The notes: generated from the letters alone by a model not told the origin. Positions 9,254-16,980 are shown, numbered from the stretch's first letter. The stretch: DNA of 33,524 nt from Streptomyces sp. LS1784 (GCF_020103755.1 NZ_JAHSQD010000031.1:1-33524); one strand, 5' to 3'. Made by a program: numbers and translations.

Positions 9254-9296
9254 TCCCCCGGAGGCGATCCCCCGGCGGGCGATCCCGGGTACGGCC

Positions 9297-9302
9297 TATC
9301 CT
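9297..9302 (+). promoter_or_regulatory. Candidate -10 box for the deaminase gene
   Basis: TATCCT fits the actinobacterial TANNNT consensus and lies 49 nt before the GTG at 9352. No good -35 box is visible. The preceding bases repeat GATCCC three times. Confidence 0.35.
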
Positions 9303-9351
9303 TGCCAGCAACTGTCTTCGGTACGCGCGTAGAAGGAAGAAGGGAACCACC

Positions 9352-10437
9352 GTGGTCCAGCCGGACGGAAGTCGGATCGGCCCCAGTGTCAGTCGGATCG
9401 AGCCCGCAGACCGGAGCATCGAGGCGTTCATCGCCGGGATGCCCAAGGCGGAGCTGCACGTCCACCACGTCGGCTCGGCCTCGCCGCGCGTGGTCGCCGA
9501 ACTGGCCGCCCGGCACGCCGGGAACTCCAAGGTGCCGGCCGACCCGGCGGCACTCGCCGAGTACTTCACCTTCACCGACTTCGCGCACTTCATCGAGGTC
9601 TACCTGAGCGTCGTGGACCTCGTCCGGGACGCCGAGGACGTCCGCGCGCTCACCTACGGTGTGGCCGAGGACATGGCCCGGCAGAACATCCGGTACGCCG
9701 AGCTGACCATCACCCCGTACTCCTCGGTCCGCCGGGGCATCCCCGAGGTCGCCTTCATGGAGGCGATCGAGGACGCCCGGCTGCGCGCCGAGAAGGAGCT
9801 CGGAGTGGTGCTGCGCTGGTGCTTCGACATCCCGGGCGAGGCCGGGCTGGAGTCGGCCGAGGTGACCGCCCGGCTGGCCACCGAGCTGGCCCCCGAGGGG
9901 CTGGTCAGCTTCGGTCTGGGCGGCCCGGAGATCGGTGTGCCGCGCCCGCAGTTCAAGCCGTACTTCGACCGGGCCCGGGCGGCCGGCCTGCGCAGCGTCC
10001 CGCACGCGGGCGAGACCACCGGGCCGGAGACGGTCTGGGACGCGATCCGGGTGCTCGGTGCCGAGCGCATCGGGCACGGCACCCAGGCGGTGAAGGACCC
10101 GGCGCTGCTCGACTACCTGGGCGAGCACCGCGTCCCGCTGGAGGTCTGCCCGACCTCCAACATCGCGACGCGGGCCGTGGAGCGGATCGAGGACCACCCG
10201 ATCAAGCGGATGGTGGACGCCGGGCTGCTGGTGACGGTCAACAGCGACGACCCGCCGATGTTCGGCACCGACCTCAACACCGAGTACGCGGTGGCGGCGC
10301 GGCTGCTGGGCCTGGACGAGGCGGGGGTGGCGGGGCTGGCCCGCAACGCCGTCGAGGCCTCCTTCCTGGACCAGGCGGGCAAGACCCGGCTGGCGGGGGA
10401 GATAGACGCCTACCTGGCGGGCTGGCAGCAGCTGTAG
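9352..10437 (+). CDS. Adenosine deaminase family protein, probably aminodeoxyfutalosine deaminase
   Basis: Zinc-dependent amidohydrolase of the adenosine/AMP deaminase fold, 361 aa. Metal and catalytic residues are all visible: His36 and His38 in HVH, His218 and Glu221 in HAGET, His242 in GHGTQ, and Asp299/Asp300 in NSDDPP. The usual ADA motif HVHLEG or HVHLDG is replaced here by HVHHVGSAS, marking a distinct subgroup. Streptomycetes make menaquinone by the futalosine route, where an ADA-family enzyme deaminates 6-aminodeoxyfutalosine, and this subgroup is the likely one; that assignment is inference. The GTG at 9352 follows a purine-rich AAGAAGGGA. The upstream DUF445 gene is on the same strand; a strong hairpin closes the unit at 10473. 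Confidence 0.85.
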   Translation: MVQPDGSRIGPSVSRIEPADRSIEAFIAGMPKAELHVHHVGSASPRVVAELAARHAGNSKVPADPAALAEYFTFTDFAHFIEVYLSVVDLVRDAEDVRALTYGVAEDMARQNIRYAELTITPYSSVRRGIPEVAFMEAIEDARLRAEKELGVVLRWCFDIPGEAGLESAEVTARLATELAPEGLVSFGLGGPEIGVPRPQFKPYFDRARAAGLRSVPHAGETTGPETVWDAIRVLGAERIGHGTQAVKDPALLDYLGEHRVPLEVCPTSNIATRAVERIEDHPIKRMVDAGLLVTVNSDDPPMFGTDLNTEYAVAARLLGLDEAGVAGLARNAVEASFLDQAGKTRLAGEIDAYLAGWQQL

Positions 10438-10472
10438 TCCCCGATGTCGCAGTACTGACGTTTCCCCTGGTG

Positions 10473-10506
10473 AACCGCCCCGTCGACCCCGGTCGGCGGG
10501 GCGGTT
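10473..10506 (+). terminator. Hairpin terminator after deaminase
   Basis: A perfect 10-bp outer stem AACCGCCCCG/CGGGGCGGTT contains an inner 5-bp stem CGACC/GGTCG. It starts 35 nt after the stop codon and has no T-tract. Confidence 0.75.
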
Positions 10507-10513
10507 CCGTCGT

Positions 10514-10588
10514 TGGCGCCAGACCCGTTCCGGCGGTGGTGCCAAAGTGGTGCCACAAATGCCTCGACATGGCGCCATCGCCGTGCCA
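10514..10588 (+). promoter_or_regulatory. Cluster of TGGYGCCA boxes upstream of RHH regulator
   Basis: Palindromic or near-palindromic octamers occur at 10514 (TGGCGCCA), 10537 and 10548 (TGGTGCCA) and 10570 (TGGCGCCA), with a degenerate CCGTGCCA at 10581. The last four start 11, 22 and 11 bp apart, so they fall on one face of the helix. Such phased short repeats are typical operators for ribbon-helix-helix proteins, and the adjacent gene encodes one. Autoregulation is inference. Confidence 0.5.
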
Positions 10589-10599
10589 AGCTATCGGCC

Positions 10600-11160
10600 A
10601 TGGACCTCACGCCGTACGTGGAAAACCTCCGGAACGAGCTCGCGGTGGCCGCCGCCACCGGCGGCGACGAAGCCCGCGCGCTGGCCGAGCGGCTGACGCT
10701 CCCGCTGGAGTCGGCCGTGCGGCTCACCCTGCTCAACGCGCTCTCGGCCGCCATGGGCGAAGTCACCCGCGACCTCGCCCCCGGCTCGGTGGACGTGCGC
10801 CTGCGCGGACTCGATCCGGAGTTCGTGGTCACGGCGCCGCCCGGATCGGACGCCTTCCACGGCGATGTGGTGCCGCAGGCGCCGCCGGTGGTGCCACTCG
10901 CGCCGCCGGTGGCGCCACCGATGGCGCCGGAGTCGGACGAGACGGGCACCGCCCGGATCAACCTGCGCCTGCCCGCCCACCTCAAGGCCCGGGCGGAGGA
11001 GGCTGCCGCCGAGGCCGGCCTCTCGCTCAACGCCTGGCTGGTCCGCGCCCTGGCCGGGGCCCTGGAGGGCGGTGAACCGGCCCGCCGCCCGGTCGCCGAC
11101 CCGGGCAGCCGGGTTCCGCGCAGCGTCGGCGGCCAGGGCTTCACCGGCTGGGTCCACTAG
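10600..11160 (+). CDS. HicB/ribbon-helix-helix domain protein
   Basis: Probable DNA-binding regulator, 186 aa. The N-terminal 70 residues are helical and not recognised. A Pro/Val/Ala-rich linker (about residues 89-108, containing APPVVPLAPPVAPP) connects to a ribbon-helix-helix domain at about 117-150: INLRLPAHLKARAEEAA followed by GLSLNAWLVRAL, as in HicB and Arc-type antitoxins. No HicA-like toxin gene is adjacent, so it is probably a stand-alone transcription factor for the DUF4097-drrAB-like genes just downstream. The ATG at 10600 is chosen because the regulatory boxes fill the region before it; no Shine-Dalgarno is seen. The linker-coding DNA itself repeats TGGYGCCA boxes and uses the rare Pro codon CCA in them. 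Confidence 0.8.
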   Translation: MDLTPYVENLRNELAVAAATGGDEARALAERLTLPLESAVRLTLLNALSAAMGEVTRDLAPGSVDVRLRGLDPEFVVTAPPGSDAFHGDVVPQAPPVVPLAPPVAPPMAPESDETGTARINLRLPAHLKARAEEAAAEAGLSLNAWLVRALAGALEGGEPARRPVADPGSRVPRSVGGQGFTGWVH

Positions 11161-11288
11161 TACCTCCGCAGCACCCGCAGCATCCGTACGACCTCCGCAC
11201 CACCTCCCGCACCACCTTCTGCACCTTCGACGTCACCCCCGCTCCGACCAGCGGGAACACCACCACGAGTCAAGAGGACGGGACAGCC

Positions 11289-12128
11289 ATGCCTACGTAC
11301 GAGACCGACGGACCGATCTCCGCCATCCTCGAGTTCGACATCGGCTCGGTCTGGATCAAGGCGAGCAAGCGCACCGACGCCGTGGTCGAGGTCCGGCCGG
11401 CCAACCCGGCCAAGGAGGCGGACGTCAAGGCCGCCGAGCAGACCCAGGTCGACTTCTCCGGTGGCCGGCTCGGCATCAAGGCCCCCAAGCAGCGCTCCGT
11501 CTTCACCAGCAAGAAGGGCGCGATCGAGGTCCTGGTCGAGCTGCCGGTCGGCTCCGAGGTCCACAGCGAGTCCCCGATGGCCGAGTTCGTCACCGAGGGG
11601 CCGCTCGGCGCCTGCCGGCTGAAGACCTCGCTCGGCCGGATCCAGGTCGAGCACGCCGACAGCGTGCGGCTCGACAGCGGCTTCGGCGACATCCGGCTCG
11701 GAGGGACGGCCTGGGACGCCGAGGTGTCCGGCGCCGGCCGGATCGAGATCGGCTCCGTCGGGGGCCGGCTGACGGTCAAGAACAGCAACGGCGACACCGA
11801 GATCGACGAGGTGCGCGGCGAGCTGCACGCCAACGCCTCCAACGGCCGGATCCACATCGGCCTCGCCGAGGGGAACGTGGACGCCAAGTCGGCGCACGGC
11901 CACATCCGGGTCGGCCGGGTGGTCCGCGGTCAGGTCACCCTCCAGACCAGCGTGGGGGACGTGGAGGTCGGCATCGCGGAGGGCACCGCGGCCTGGCTCG
12001 ACGTGCACAGCAAGGTCGGCGGCGTCCGCAACGACCTCGGCCCCACCCAGGGCCCGGGCGACGCCGTGGAGACGGTCGAGGTCCGCGGCCGCACCCAGGT
12101 CGGCAACGTCGTCGTCCGGAGGGCGTGA
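11289..12128 (+). CDS. DUF4097 family beta-helix/adhesin-like protein
   Basis: Repeat-rich protein, 279 aa, without signal peptide or membrane segment. Short beta-strand repeats ending in small residues (SLGRIQVEHA, SNGDTEIDEV, SNGRIHIGLA, SVGDVEVGIA) run from about residue 110 to 240 and indicate a right-handed beta-solenoid. DUF4097 proteins have no defined role; they commonly sit beside DrrAB-type exporters and regulators, as here. The ATG at 11289 has GAGGA at 11274-11278. Its TGA overlaps the ATG of the ATPase gene. The 128 bp upstream is low-complexity, rich in CACC and CCGCA repeats. Confidence 0.88.
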   Translation: MPTYETDGPISAILEFDIGSVWIKASKRTDAVVEVRPANPAKEADVKAAEQTQVDFSGGRLGIKAPKQRSVFTSKKGAIEVLVELPVGSEVHSESPMAEFVTEGPLGACRLKTSLGRIQVEHADSVRLDSGFGDIRLGGTAWDAEVSGAGRIEIGSVGGRLTVKNSNGDTEIDEVRGELHANASNGRIHIGLAEGNVDAKSAHGHIRVGRVVRGQVTLQTSVGDVEVGIAEGTAAWLDVHSKVGGVRNDLGPTQGPGDAVETVEVRGRTQVGNVVVRRA

Positions 12129-13072
12129 TGGCGGCGAACGCGGTGGTCCCGGCGATCTCGGCGACCGCACTCACCAAGTCCTACGGGGACAAGGCGGTCC
12201 TGAACGGCGTCGACCTGGAGATCCCGGCGGGCAGCGTGTTCGCTCTGCTCGGGCCCAACGGCGCCGGCAAGACCACCACGGTGCAGATCCTCTCCACCCT
12301 GATCCCCGCCGACGGCGGCTCGGCCCGGGTGGCCGGGCACGACGTGGAACGCGAGGCCGACGCGGTGCGGAAGGCGATCGGGGTGACGGGCCAGTTCTCG
12401 GCGGTGGACAACCTGCTCACCGCCGAGGAGAACCTGATGCTGATGGCCGACCTCAACCACCTCCGCCGTCGGGAGGGGCGGAGGCGGGCGGAGGAGCTGC
12501 TGCGGCGCTTCGATCTCACCGAGGCCTCCCGCAAGGCCGTCACCACCTTCTCCGGTGGCATGCGGCGCAAGCTCGACCTCGCGATGACGCTGGTCGGCGA
12601 CCCGAAGGTGATCTTCCTGGACGAGCCGACCACCGGGCTGGACCCGCGCAGCCGGCGCACCATGTGGGAGATCATCCGGGGCCTGGTCGCCGACCACGGG
12701 GTGACGATCTTCCTCACCACCCAGTACCTGGAGGAGGCCGACCAGCTCGCCGACCGGATCGCCGTCCTGGACGGCGGCCGGATCGTCGCCGAGGGCACGG
12801 CCGAGGAGTTGAAGCGGTTCGCCCCCGGCGGGCGGATCCGGCTCCAGTTCGCGGACGCCGCCCGACTGGCCACCGCCGCCGCACTGTTCGAGTACGCCAC
12901 GGCCGACGCCGAGGCGCTGAGGCTGGAGATCCCGGGGGACAACTCCGTCCTCACCGTGAAGGCCGTGCTGGACACGCTCGACAACGCGTCCGTGCAGGCC
13001 GAGTCGTTGGTCGTGGAGACGGCGGACCTGGACGACGTGTTCCTCCAGCTGACCGGGGAGGGGGCGCGATGA
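12128..13072 (+). CDS. Daunorubicin-resistance-type ABC ATPase (DrrA-like)
   Basis: ATPase of a drug or lipid exporter, 314 aa. Walker A GPNGAGKTT starts at residue 42, the signature FSGGM at 141, and Walker B VIFLDE ends at Glu166. The switch His is replaced by Gln in LTTQYLEEAD, a known feature of the DrrA group rather than a defect. The C-terminal third (about 220-314) matches the DrrA regulatory extension ending in DLDDVFLQLTG. Start ATG overlaps the upstream stop by one base, and its stop overlaps the permease start. Likely partner of the downstream permease; substrate unknown. Confidence 0.93.
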   Translation: MAANAVVPAISATALTKSYGDKAVLNGVDLEIPAGSVFALLGPNGAGKTTTVQILSTLIPADGGSARVAGHDVEREADAVRKAIGVTGQFSAVDNLLTAEENLMLMADLNHLRRREGRRRAEELLRRFDLTEASRKAVTTFSGGMRRKLDLAMTLVGDPKVIFLDEPTTGLDPRSRRTMWEIIRGLVADHGVTIFLTTQYLEEADQLADRIAVLDGGRIVAEGTAEELKRFAPGGRIRLQFADAARLATAAALFEYATADAEALRLEIPGDNSVLTVKAVLDTLDNASVQAESLVVETADLDDVFLQLTGEGAR

Positions 13073-13848
13073 GCATGGCCACCGGTACAGCCGGCTACGC
13101 GCTCAGCGACTCGCTGACCATGCTGCGCCGCAACCTCAAGCACGCGCTGCGGTACCCGTCCCTGACCTTCGCGGTCGTGGTGATGCCGGTCATGATGCTG
13201 CTGCTGTTCAACTACGCCTACGGCAGCACGCTGGGCGCCGGAATCGGCGGCGGTCACTACATCGACTACGTCACGCCCGGCATCGTGCTGATGGCGGCCA
13301 CGTCCGGGTCGTTGGTCACCGCGATCGGCATCTGCACCGACATGACCGAGGGCATCGTCAACCGCTTCCGCACGATGGCCATATCGCGCTCCGCCTTCCT
13401 GGCGGGGCACGTGGTCGGCAGCGTCATCCAGACCATGATCGGGCTGGTCCTGGTGATCGGCGCGGCCCTCGCGATGGGCTTCCGGCCGAACGCCGGGCCG
13501 GTGGAGTGGCTGGCCGCGATGGGCCTGCTGCTCTTCCTCACCATCGCCCTGACCTGGATATCGGCCGGCATCGGCCTGGTGGCCAAGACGGTCGAGAGCG
13601 CCAGCAACATGCCGATGCCGCTGCAGTTCCTGCCCTTCGTCGGCAGCGCCATCGTGCCGACCGACTCCATGCCGACGGCCATGCGCTGGTTCGCCGAGTA
13701 CCAGCCCTTCACCCCCATGATCGAGACCCTGCGCGGGCTGCTGATGGGCACCGGGATCGGCACCAGTGCCTGGAGCGCCCTGGCCTGGTGCACCGTGCTG
13801 ACGCTGGTCGGCTACTTCTGGTCGCGGAGCGTCTTCTACCGGCGGTGA
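13069..13848 (+). CDS. ABC-2 permease (DrrB-like)
   Basis: Membrane subunit of the DrrAB-like exporter, 259 aa with six predicted membrane helices: about 34-54, 67-87, 113-140, 146-172, 176-196 and 235-255. The family motif RFRTMAISRSAFLAGHV is at about 100-116 and FVGSAIVPTDSMP precedes the last extracellular loop. It starts within the ATPase stop (ATGA overlap). A strong hairpin follows at 13870, so the RHH-DUF4097-DrrA-DrrB genes appear to form one unit. Confidence 0.92.
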   Translation: MSMATGTAGYALSDSLTMLRRNLKHALRYPSLTFAVVVMPVMMLLLFNYAYGSTLGAGIGGGHYIDYVTPGIVLMAATSGSLVTAIGICTDMTEGIVNRFRTMAISRSAFLAGHVVGSVIQTMIGLVLVIGAALAMGFRPNAGPVEWLAAMGLLLFLTIALTWISAGIGLVAKTVESASNMPMPLQFLPFVGSAIVPTDSMPTAMRWFAEYQPFTPMIETLRGLLMGTGIGTSAWSALAWCTVLTLVGYFWSRSVFYRR

Positions 13849-13869
13849 CAGGGGGCGGCCGGTGGTCCA

Positions 13870-13907
13870 GCGGGCCCGGGCGACGGAGCACCCGTCGTCC
13901 GGGCCGC
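13870..13907 (+). terminator. Hairpin terminator after DrrB-like permease
   Basis: GC-rich arms at 13870-13886 and 13892-13907 pair over about 15 bp with a single bulge and one wobble around a 5-nt loop. Confidence 0.65.
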
Positions 13908-13958
13908 TCGGCGTCCCCGTAGTAAAGTCCCGGCAAAGGGCAACTCCGGGGGGAGCAA

Positions 13959-14549
13959 ATGACGGTGACGCGCCGCAGGCAGGTCGTGTGGTGGCTCCGA
14001 GGCGCAGCGCTGGCGGCCTTCCTGGTGTACCTGCCGGGCTACGTCTCCTCCCGTCAGGGCGGGCTGGTCGAGGTCGAGCGCTGGCTGAACCACCCGGTGC
14101 TGCTGCTCGGGACGGCGATCACGCTGGCCGTGGCCGCGGCGGTGGCCCAGATCGAGTTCCGCACCAGGTGGGCGCAGATCGGCTGCGCGGCCGTCCTGTC
14201 ACCGCTCCTCGTCATCGGGGCGGCGATCGGGGCCCTGGCGTACGTCTTCGGCGGCGACGGCCGGCAGGTCGACCGCACGCCCGACCCGAACCGCTCCGAC
14301 CACGTGCTGAGCGTCACCGACATCGCCTTCTCGATCGATCCGGTCTACCGGGTGGAGTTGCTGACCGGCAGCGGCTGGTCGGCCCGCCACTGGAGCCTCG
14401 GCACCTGGGAGGAGCACGACGGCTTCGTCAAGGCCGAGTGGTCGGGCCCGGGTCGGATTACGGTGACCTCGGAGAAGGAGATCAGAGTCTTCACCGTGGA
14501 CGAGGACGGGACGCTGGGCGCGCCCTCGGTGACGCCCCGGGCCCGGTAG
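13959..14549 (+). CDS. Uncharacterised membrane protein, tandem paralogue A
   Basis: Not assigned to a known family. The 196-residue protein has a basic N-terminus (MTVTRRRQ), three hydrophobic segments (about 14-31, 46-66, 74-94) and a soluble C-terminal domain of about 100 residues. It is clearly related to the next gene: both share VERWLNHPVLL after the first segment, AQIGC or GQIGC before the third, and GSGWSARHW in the C-terminal domain, in the same order. The start has a strong GGGGGGAG ribosome site ending 6 nt before the ATG, and TAAAGT at 13923 could be the -10 box. Function unknown. Confidence 0.78.
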   Translation: MTVTRRRQVVWWLRGAALAAFLVYLPGYVSSRQGGLVEVERWLNHPVLLLGTAITLAVAAAVAQIEFRTRWAQIGCAAVLSPLLVIGAAIGALAYVFGGDGRQVDRTPDPNRSDHVLSVTDIAFSIDPVYRVELLTGSGWSARHWSLGTWEEHDGFVKAEWSGPGRITVTSEKEIRVFTVDEDGTLGAPSVTPRAR

Positions 14550-14602
14550 TGCCCGTAGCAGGGGCTGTCCGAATATCAGCAGACGACCGCACGGGGACGA
14601 GG

Positions 14603-15184
14603 ATGACAGTGGTACGCCGCAGGTGGATCGCGTGGGGGCTCAGAGGAATGGCGCTCGCGGCGCTGCTGGCGTGCGCGGCGGGCCGGCGCGAGTCCCGTTC
14701 GGGCGGGTTGGTGGTGGTCGAGCGCTGGCTGAACCACCCGGTGCTGCTGATCGGGTCGGCGCTCGTGCTGGTCGCGGTCTCATTCTTCGTCGAGCTGGGG
14801 TTCAGCAGCGAGACGGGGCAGATCGGCTGCGGCCTCGGCCTGGCGGCGCTGGGCTTCGGCCTTCCGATCGCCGTCCTGATGTACCTGTTCGGCCCCCATG
14901 AGGGGTCGTCGCATCGGGAGGCGGCCCCGGGCCGCCCGGACCGGGTGATCACCATCACTGAGATGGGCGGCTTCGATCCGCTCTACCGGAGGGAGCTGGT
15001 GTCCGGTTCCGGATGGTCGGCCCGCCACTGGGAGCTGGACTATTCGAGGCACGGCACCGGCGTCAACTGGTCCGGTCCGGACCGGATAACGATCACCAGG
15101 GGTAAGACGCTCGCGGTTTTCGACGTCCTCCCGGACGGCAGCCTGAGCGAGCCGTGGGAAGAGCCCCTGCCTCCGAAGCCCTGA
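14603..15184 (+). CDS. Uncharacterised membrane protein, tandem paralogue B
   Basis: Paralogue of the preceding gene, 193 aa with the same plan: basic start MTVVRRRW, three hydrophobic segments, shared VERWLNHPVLL and GSGWSARHW motifs, and a C-terminal soluble domain that ends with a Pro-rich tail. The ATG at 14603 has ACGAGG just upstream and lies 53 bp after the first copy's stop, so the pair is probably cotranscribed. The loops and central segments differ widely, implying an old duplication. A long bidirectional terminator follows. Function unknown. Confidence 0.78.
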   Translation: MTVVRRRWIAWGLRGMALAALLACAAGRRESRSGGLVVVERWLNHPVLLIGSALVLVAVSFFVELGFSSETGQIGCGLGLAALGFGLPIAVLMYLFGPHEGSSHREAAPGRPDRVITITEMGGFDPLYRRELVSGSGWSARHWELDYSRHGTGVNWSGPDRITITRGKTLAVFDVLPDGSLSEPWEEPLPPKP

Positions 15185-15188
15185 AGCC

Positions 15189-15225
15189 GCCCGGCTCTCC
15201 TCCGGGAGCCGGAGGGGAGCCGGGC
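15189..15225. terminator. Bidirectional hairpin terminator
   Basis: A 17-bp stem (arms 15189-15205 and 15209-15225, one G-U pair on the plus strand) closes a 3-nt loop between the convergent paralogue B and the secreted-protein gene. It can serve both strands. Confidence 0.8.
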
Positions 15226-15247
15226 CCTTCGCCTCAGCGGGAAGGCG

Positions 15248-15676
15248 TCACCAGCGGTCGATGCCCATGGTGGTGGCCGCGCTGTGGATGGCGTTGTAGT
15301 GCGGGATCGACATGTCGGACTTCTTCTGGTTGGCCGGCAGGTTCCGGTCGGCGGCGCGGAACTCGTCGCGGGCCTCGGCCAGCAGGCTGGTGCCGTGGGA
15401 GACCGGGACGTCCTTCGTCCCGTGTGCCGGGTGGGACTTGCCGGCCGTCCTGCTGCCTGCGTTGATCAGGGTGCTGCGGGCCTGGTTGTAGTCGGCGACC
15501 TTGATCGTCTTCGGGTTGCGGAGCTCCGCCCGCGCCCCGGCCGTCGACTGCGTCTGCTCGGCGGCCACGGCGGCGGGAGCGGCAGCGGCGGTGAGCGCAC
15601 CCGTCACGATGACGGTCGCGAGGGCGTTCCGAAGGGTCCTGTGCGTGAGGGTGTCCTTCCGATAGGAAAGCGTCAA
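15248..15676 (-). CDS. Small secreted protein, TTG start
   Basis: Uncharacterised exported protein, 142 aa. A Sec-type signal peptide is plain: basic HRTLRNA, a hydrophobic ALATVIVTGALTAAAAPAA core, and cleavage near AVAA (about residue 39). The mature part is hydrophilic with one Trp, and has no cysteine and no recognised domain. The only initiation codon ahead of the signal peptide in this frame is TTG at 15676, with GAGGGGG 7 nt before it. An ATG at 15698 is in a different frame and would give an Arg/Pro-rich product, so it is not the start. Confidence that it is a gene is good; function is unknown. Confidence 0.72.
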   Translation of the reverse strand: MTLSYRKDTLTHRTLRNALATVIVTGALTAAAAPAAVAAEQTQSTAGARAELRNPKTIKVADYNQARSTLINAGSRTAGKSHPAHGTKDVPVSHGTSLLAEARDEFRAADRNLPANQKKSDMSIPHYNAIHSAATTMGIDRW

Positions 15677-15845
15677 GGATTCGCCCCCTCATGAGCACCG
15701 GAACGGTCAGGGTGCGAACGTCTCCGCCCTACCCCGACCTCTGGCAGCGGAAAACCGGCTTCCGCTCGGGAAGTTCGCCGACGATGAGATCGGGCCTTCG
15801 GCTGATTTTGCGTCAATAGGATTGGTGCAGTGGAGAGGTGGGGGC

Positions 15846-16274
15846 TCACCGGCCCCGGTGCCGCTCCTTGGCCTGCCGCCGGGCGGCCGCCCGCTGTTCC
15901 AGCGCGGCTTCGGCCGCACGGCGCTTGGCGGCGGCGCGGTTGAGACGCCCGGATTCCTCGTGGGCCCGGGCCAGCGCCTCCTCGGCCGCGGTGCTCAGAG
16001 GCCGGGTCGCCAACTCCCTGGCGGCCTGCCGGGCGAGCCGCTTGGGGTTCACCGCCGACCGCTGCCGTGCCCGCCCTTCGACGGCCGCCTCCGGCGCTGC
16101 CAGCGCGGTGTCCAGCAGGCCGCCGAAGTCCCTGCGGACGAATTCCAGCAGCTCCGCGTTGCCCGGCTCGGCGCCGAAGACATGGCGCGCCGCGCGGACC
16201 CCTCGCGGGCCCGCGATCTCCAGCACCCCGACCCAGAACGGGCCTTCGAAGAACACGGTGAACGTGCTCGGCAT
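15846..16274 (-). CDS. yjdF: YjdF family protein (DUF2992)
   Basis: Small basic protein, 142 aa. The N-terminal half STFTVFFEGPFWVGVLE and ARHVFGAEP, the central NPKRLARQAARE and the very basic tail ending QAKERHRGR match Bacillus YjdF along the whole length. Its biochemical role is unknown; in Firmicutes yjdF is controlled by a riboswitch that binds azaaromatic compounds, linking it to a response to such molecules. The ATG at 16274 has GGGAGG 9 nt upstream. That ribosome site lies in a 15-bp inverted repeat (see the separate entry). Downstream on the same strand is the secreted-protein gene, 169 bp away. Confidence 0.9.
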   Translation of the reverse strand: MPSTFTVFFEGPFWVGVLEIAGPRGVRAARHVFGAEPGNAELLEFVRRDFGGLLDTALAAPEAAVEGRARQRSAVNPKRLARQAARELATRPLSTAAEEALARAHEESGRLNRAAAKRRAAEAALEQRAAARRQAKERHRGR

Positions 16275-16342
16275 GGTGCGTTTCCTCCCATGGTTGTCAT
16301 GCCGTGTCCCGCGCGCGGTCGCGCGCCGGGAGGGAACGCACC
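16275..16342 (-). promoter_or_regulatory. Inverted repeat sequestering the yjdF ribosome-binding site
   Basis: On the minus strand, GGTGCGTTCCCTCCC (16342-16328) is complementary to GGGAGGAAACGCACC (16289-16275) at 14 of 15 positions. The second arm holds the Shine-Dalgarno sequence and ends directly before the ATG. The 38-nt loop contains a further GC-rich stem (CGCGCG repeats). If transcribed, this structure would hide the ribosome site. That it is a regulatory switch is inference; the Firmicutes yjdF riboswitch consensus was not recognised. Confidence 0.5.
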
Positions 16343-16508
16343 GGACACCCTGGGAGGGAGGTTACTGACCGCCGGCCACCGCCGACGGCGCCCGGACTAC
16401 CGACCGGGAACTGTGATTTCGCGCGCTCCGCAACGGATCGTACGCGCACACCCGGCCGGGCTCACGTGGTTTTCCGTCCTTTCCGCCGTCGAGGAGGCCA
16501 CTGCCGCG

Positions 16509-16952
16509 TCACCCCTGCTGGTCCAGCGCGGCGAGCAGTTCGCCCGCGCGGCCGTCCGCCGCGGCGAAGGCGAGGTGGTCGTGGTAGTCGCGGGTCTCGA
16601 CGATCAGGCCGTCCCTGGCGCGAAGCACCTGGATGTTGGCGGTGCGGAAGGTGCGGCCGGTGGCGGGGTACAGGCCCGCGTAGTCGAACTCGGCGATCAC
16701 CACCTCGGGGTCGCCGGTCTCGTGGACGCGGACGTTCTCCGCGCGCAGGCGGATCGCACCGGCCGCCTCCAGGGCGGCGAAGCGCTCGCGGAGTTCCGCC
16801 CGGCCGTGGATGCGGCGCGGGGGGACCGGTGAGAAGACGATCTCCACCACGGCGTCCTCCGCGTAGAGCTCGGGGAGTTCGCTCCACTTGCCCGCCGAGA
16901 TGAGGGCGATCAACTGCCCGAAGACCTCGCGCGGTGTGGCTGGTGCAGACAT
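16509..16952 (-). CDS. SnoaL/NTF2-like domain protein
   Basis: Single-domain alpha+beta barrel of the ketosteroid-isomerase/SnoaL superfamily, 147 aa. The fold pattern is visible: N-terminal helix with LIALISAGKWSELPELYAEDAVVE, then RIHGRAELRERF, and terminal strands VVIAEFDYAGLYP, RTANIQVLRARDGLIVETRDYHD. Members range from isomerases to ligand-binding proteins, so no reaction can be assigned. It is divergent from the tetR gene across 100 bp carrying two operator-like palindromes, which suggests it is the regulator's target. Start ATG at 16952 has ACGGAGG upstream. Confidence 0.88.
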   Translation of the reverse strand: MSAPATPREVFGQLIALISAGKWSELPELYAEDAVVEIVFSPVPPRRIHGRAELRERFAALEAAGAIRLRAENVRVHETGDPEVVIAEFDYAGLYPATGRTFRTANIQVLRARDGLIVETRDYHDHLAFAAADGRAGELLAALDQQG

Positions 16953-16980
16953 GGCTGACCTCCGTGATCCTGCCGCCTAC

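Noticed and set aside
10600..11160. HicAB toxin-antitoxin module
   Set aside because: The C-terminal domain is HicB-like, but no small HicA toxin frame is found on either side.
11161..11288. Regulatory repeats before the DUF4097 gene
   Set aside because: The CACC and CCGCA repetition is irregular low-complexity sequence without a clear unit or palindrome.
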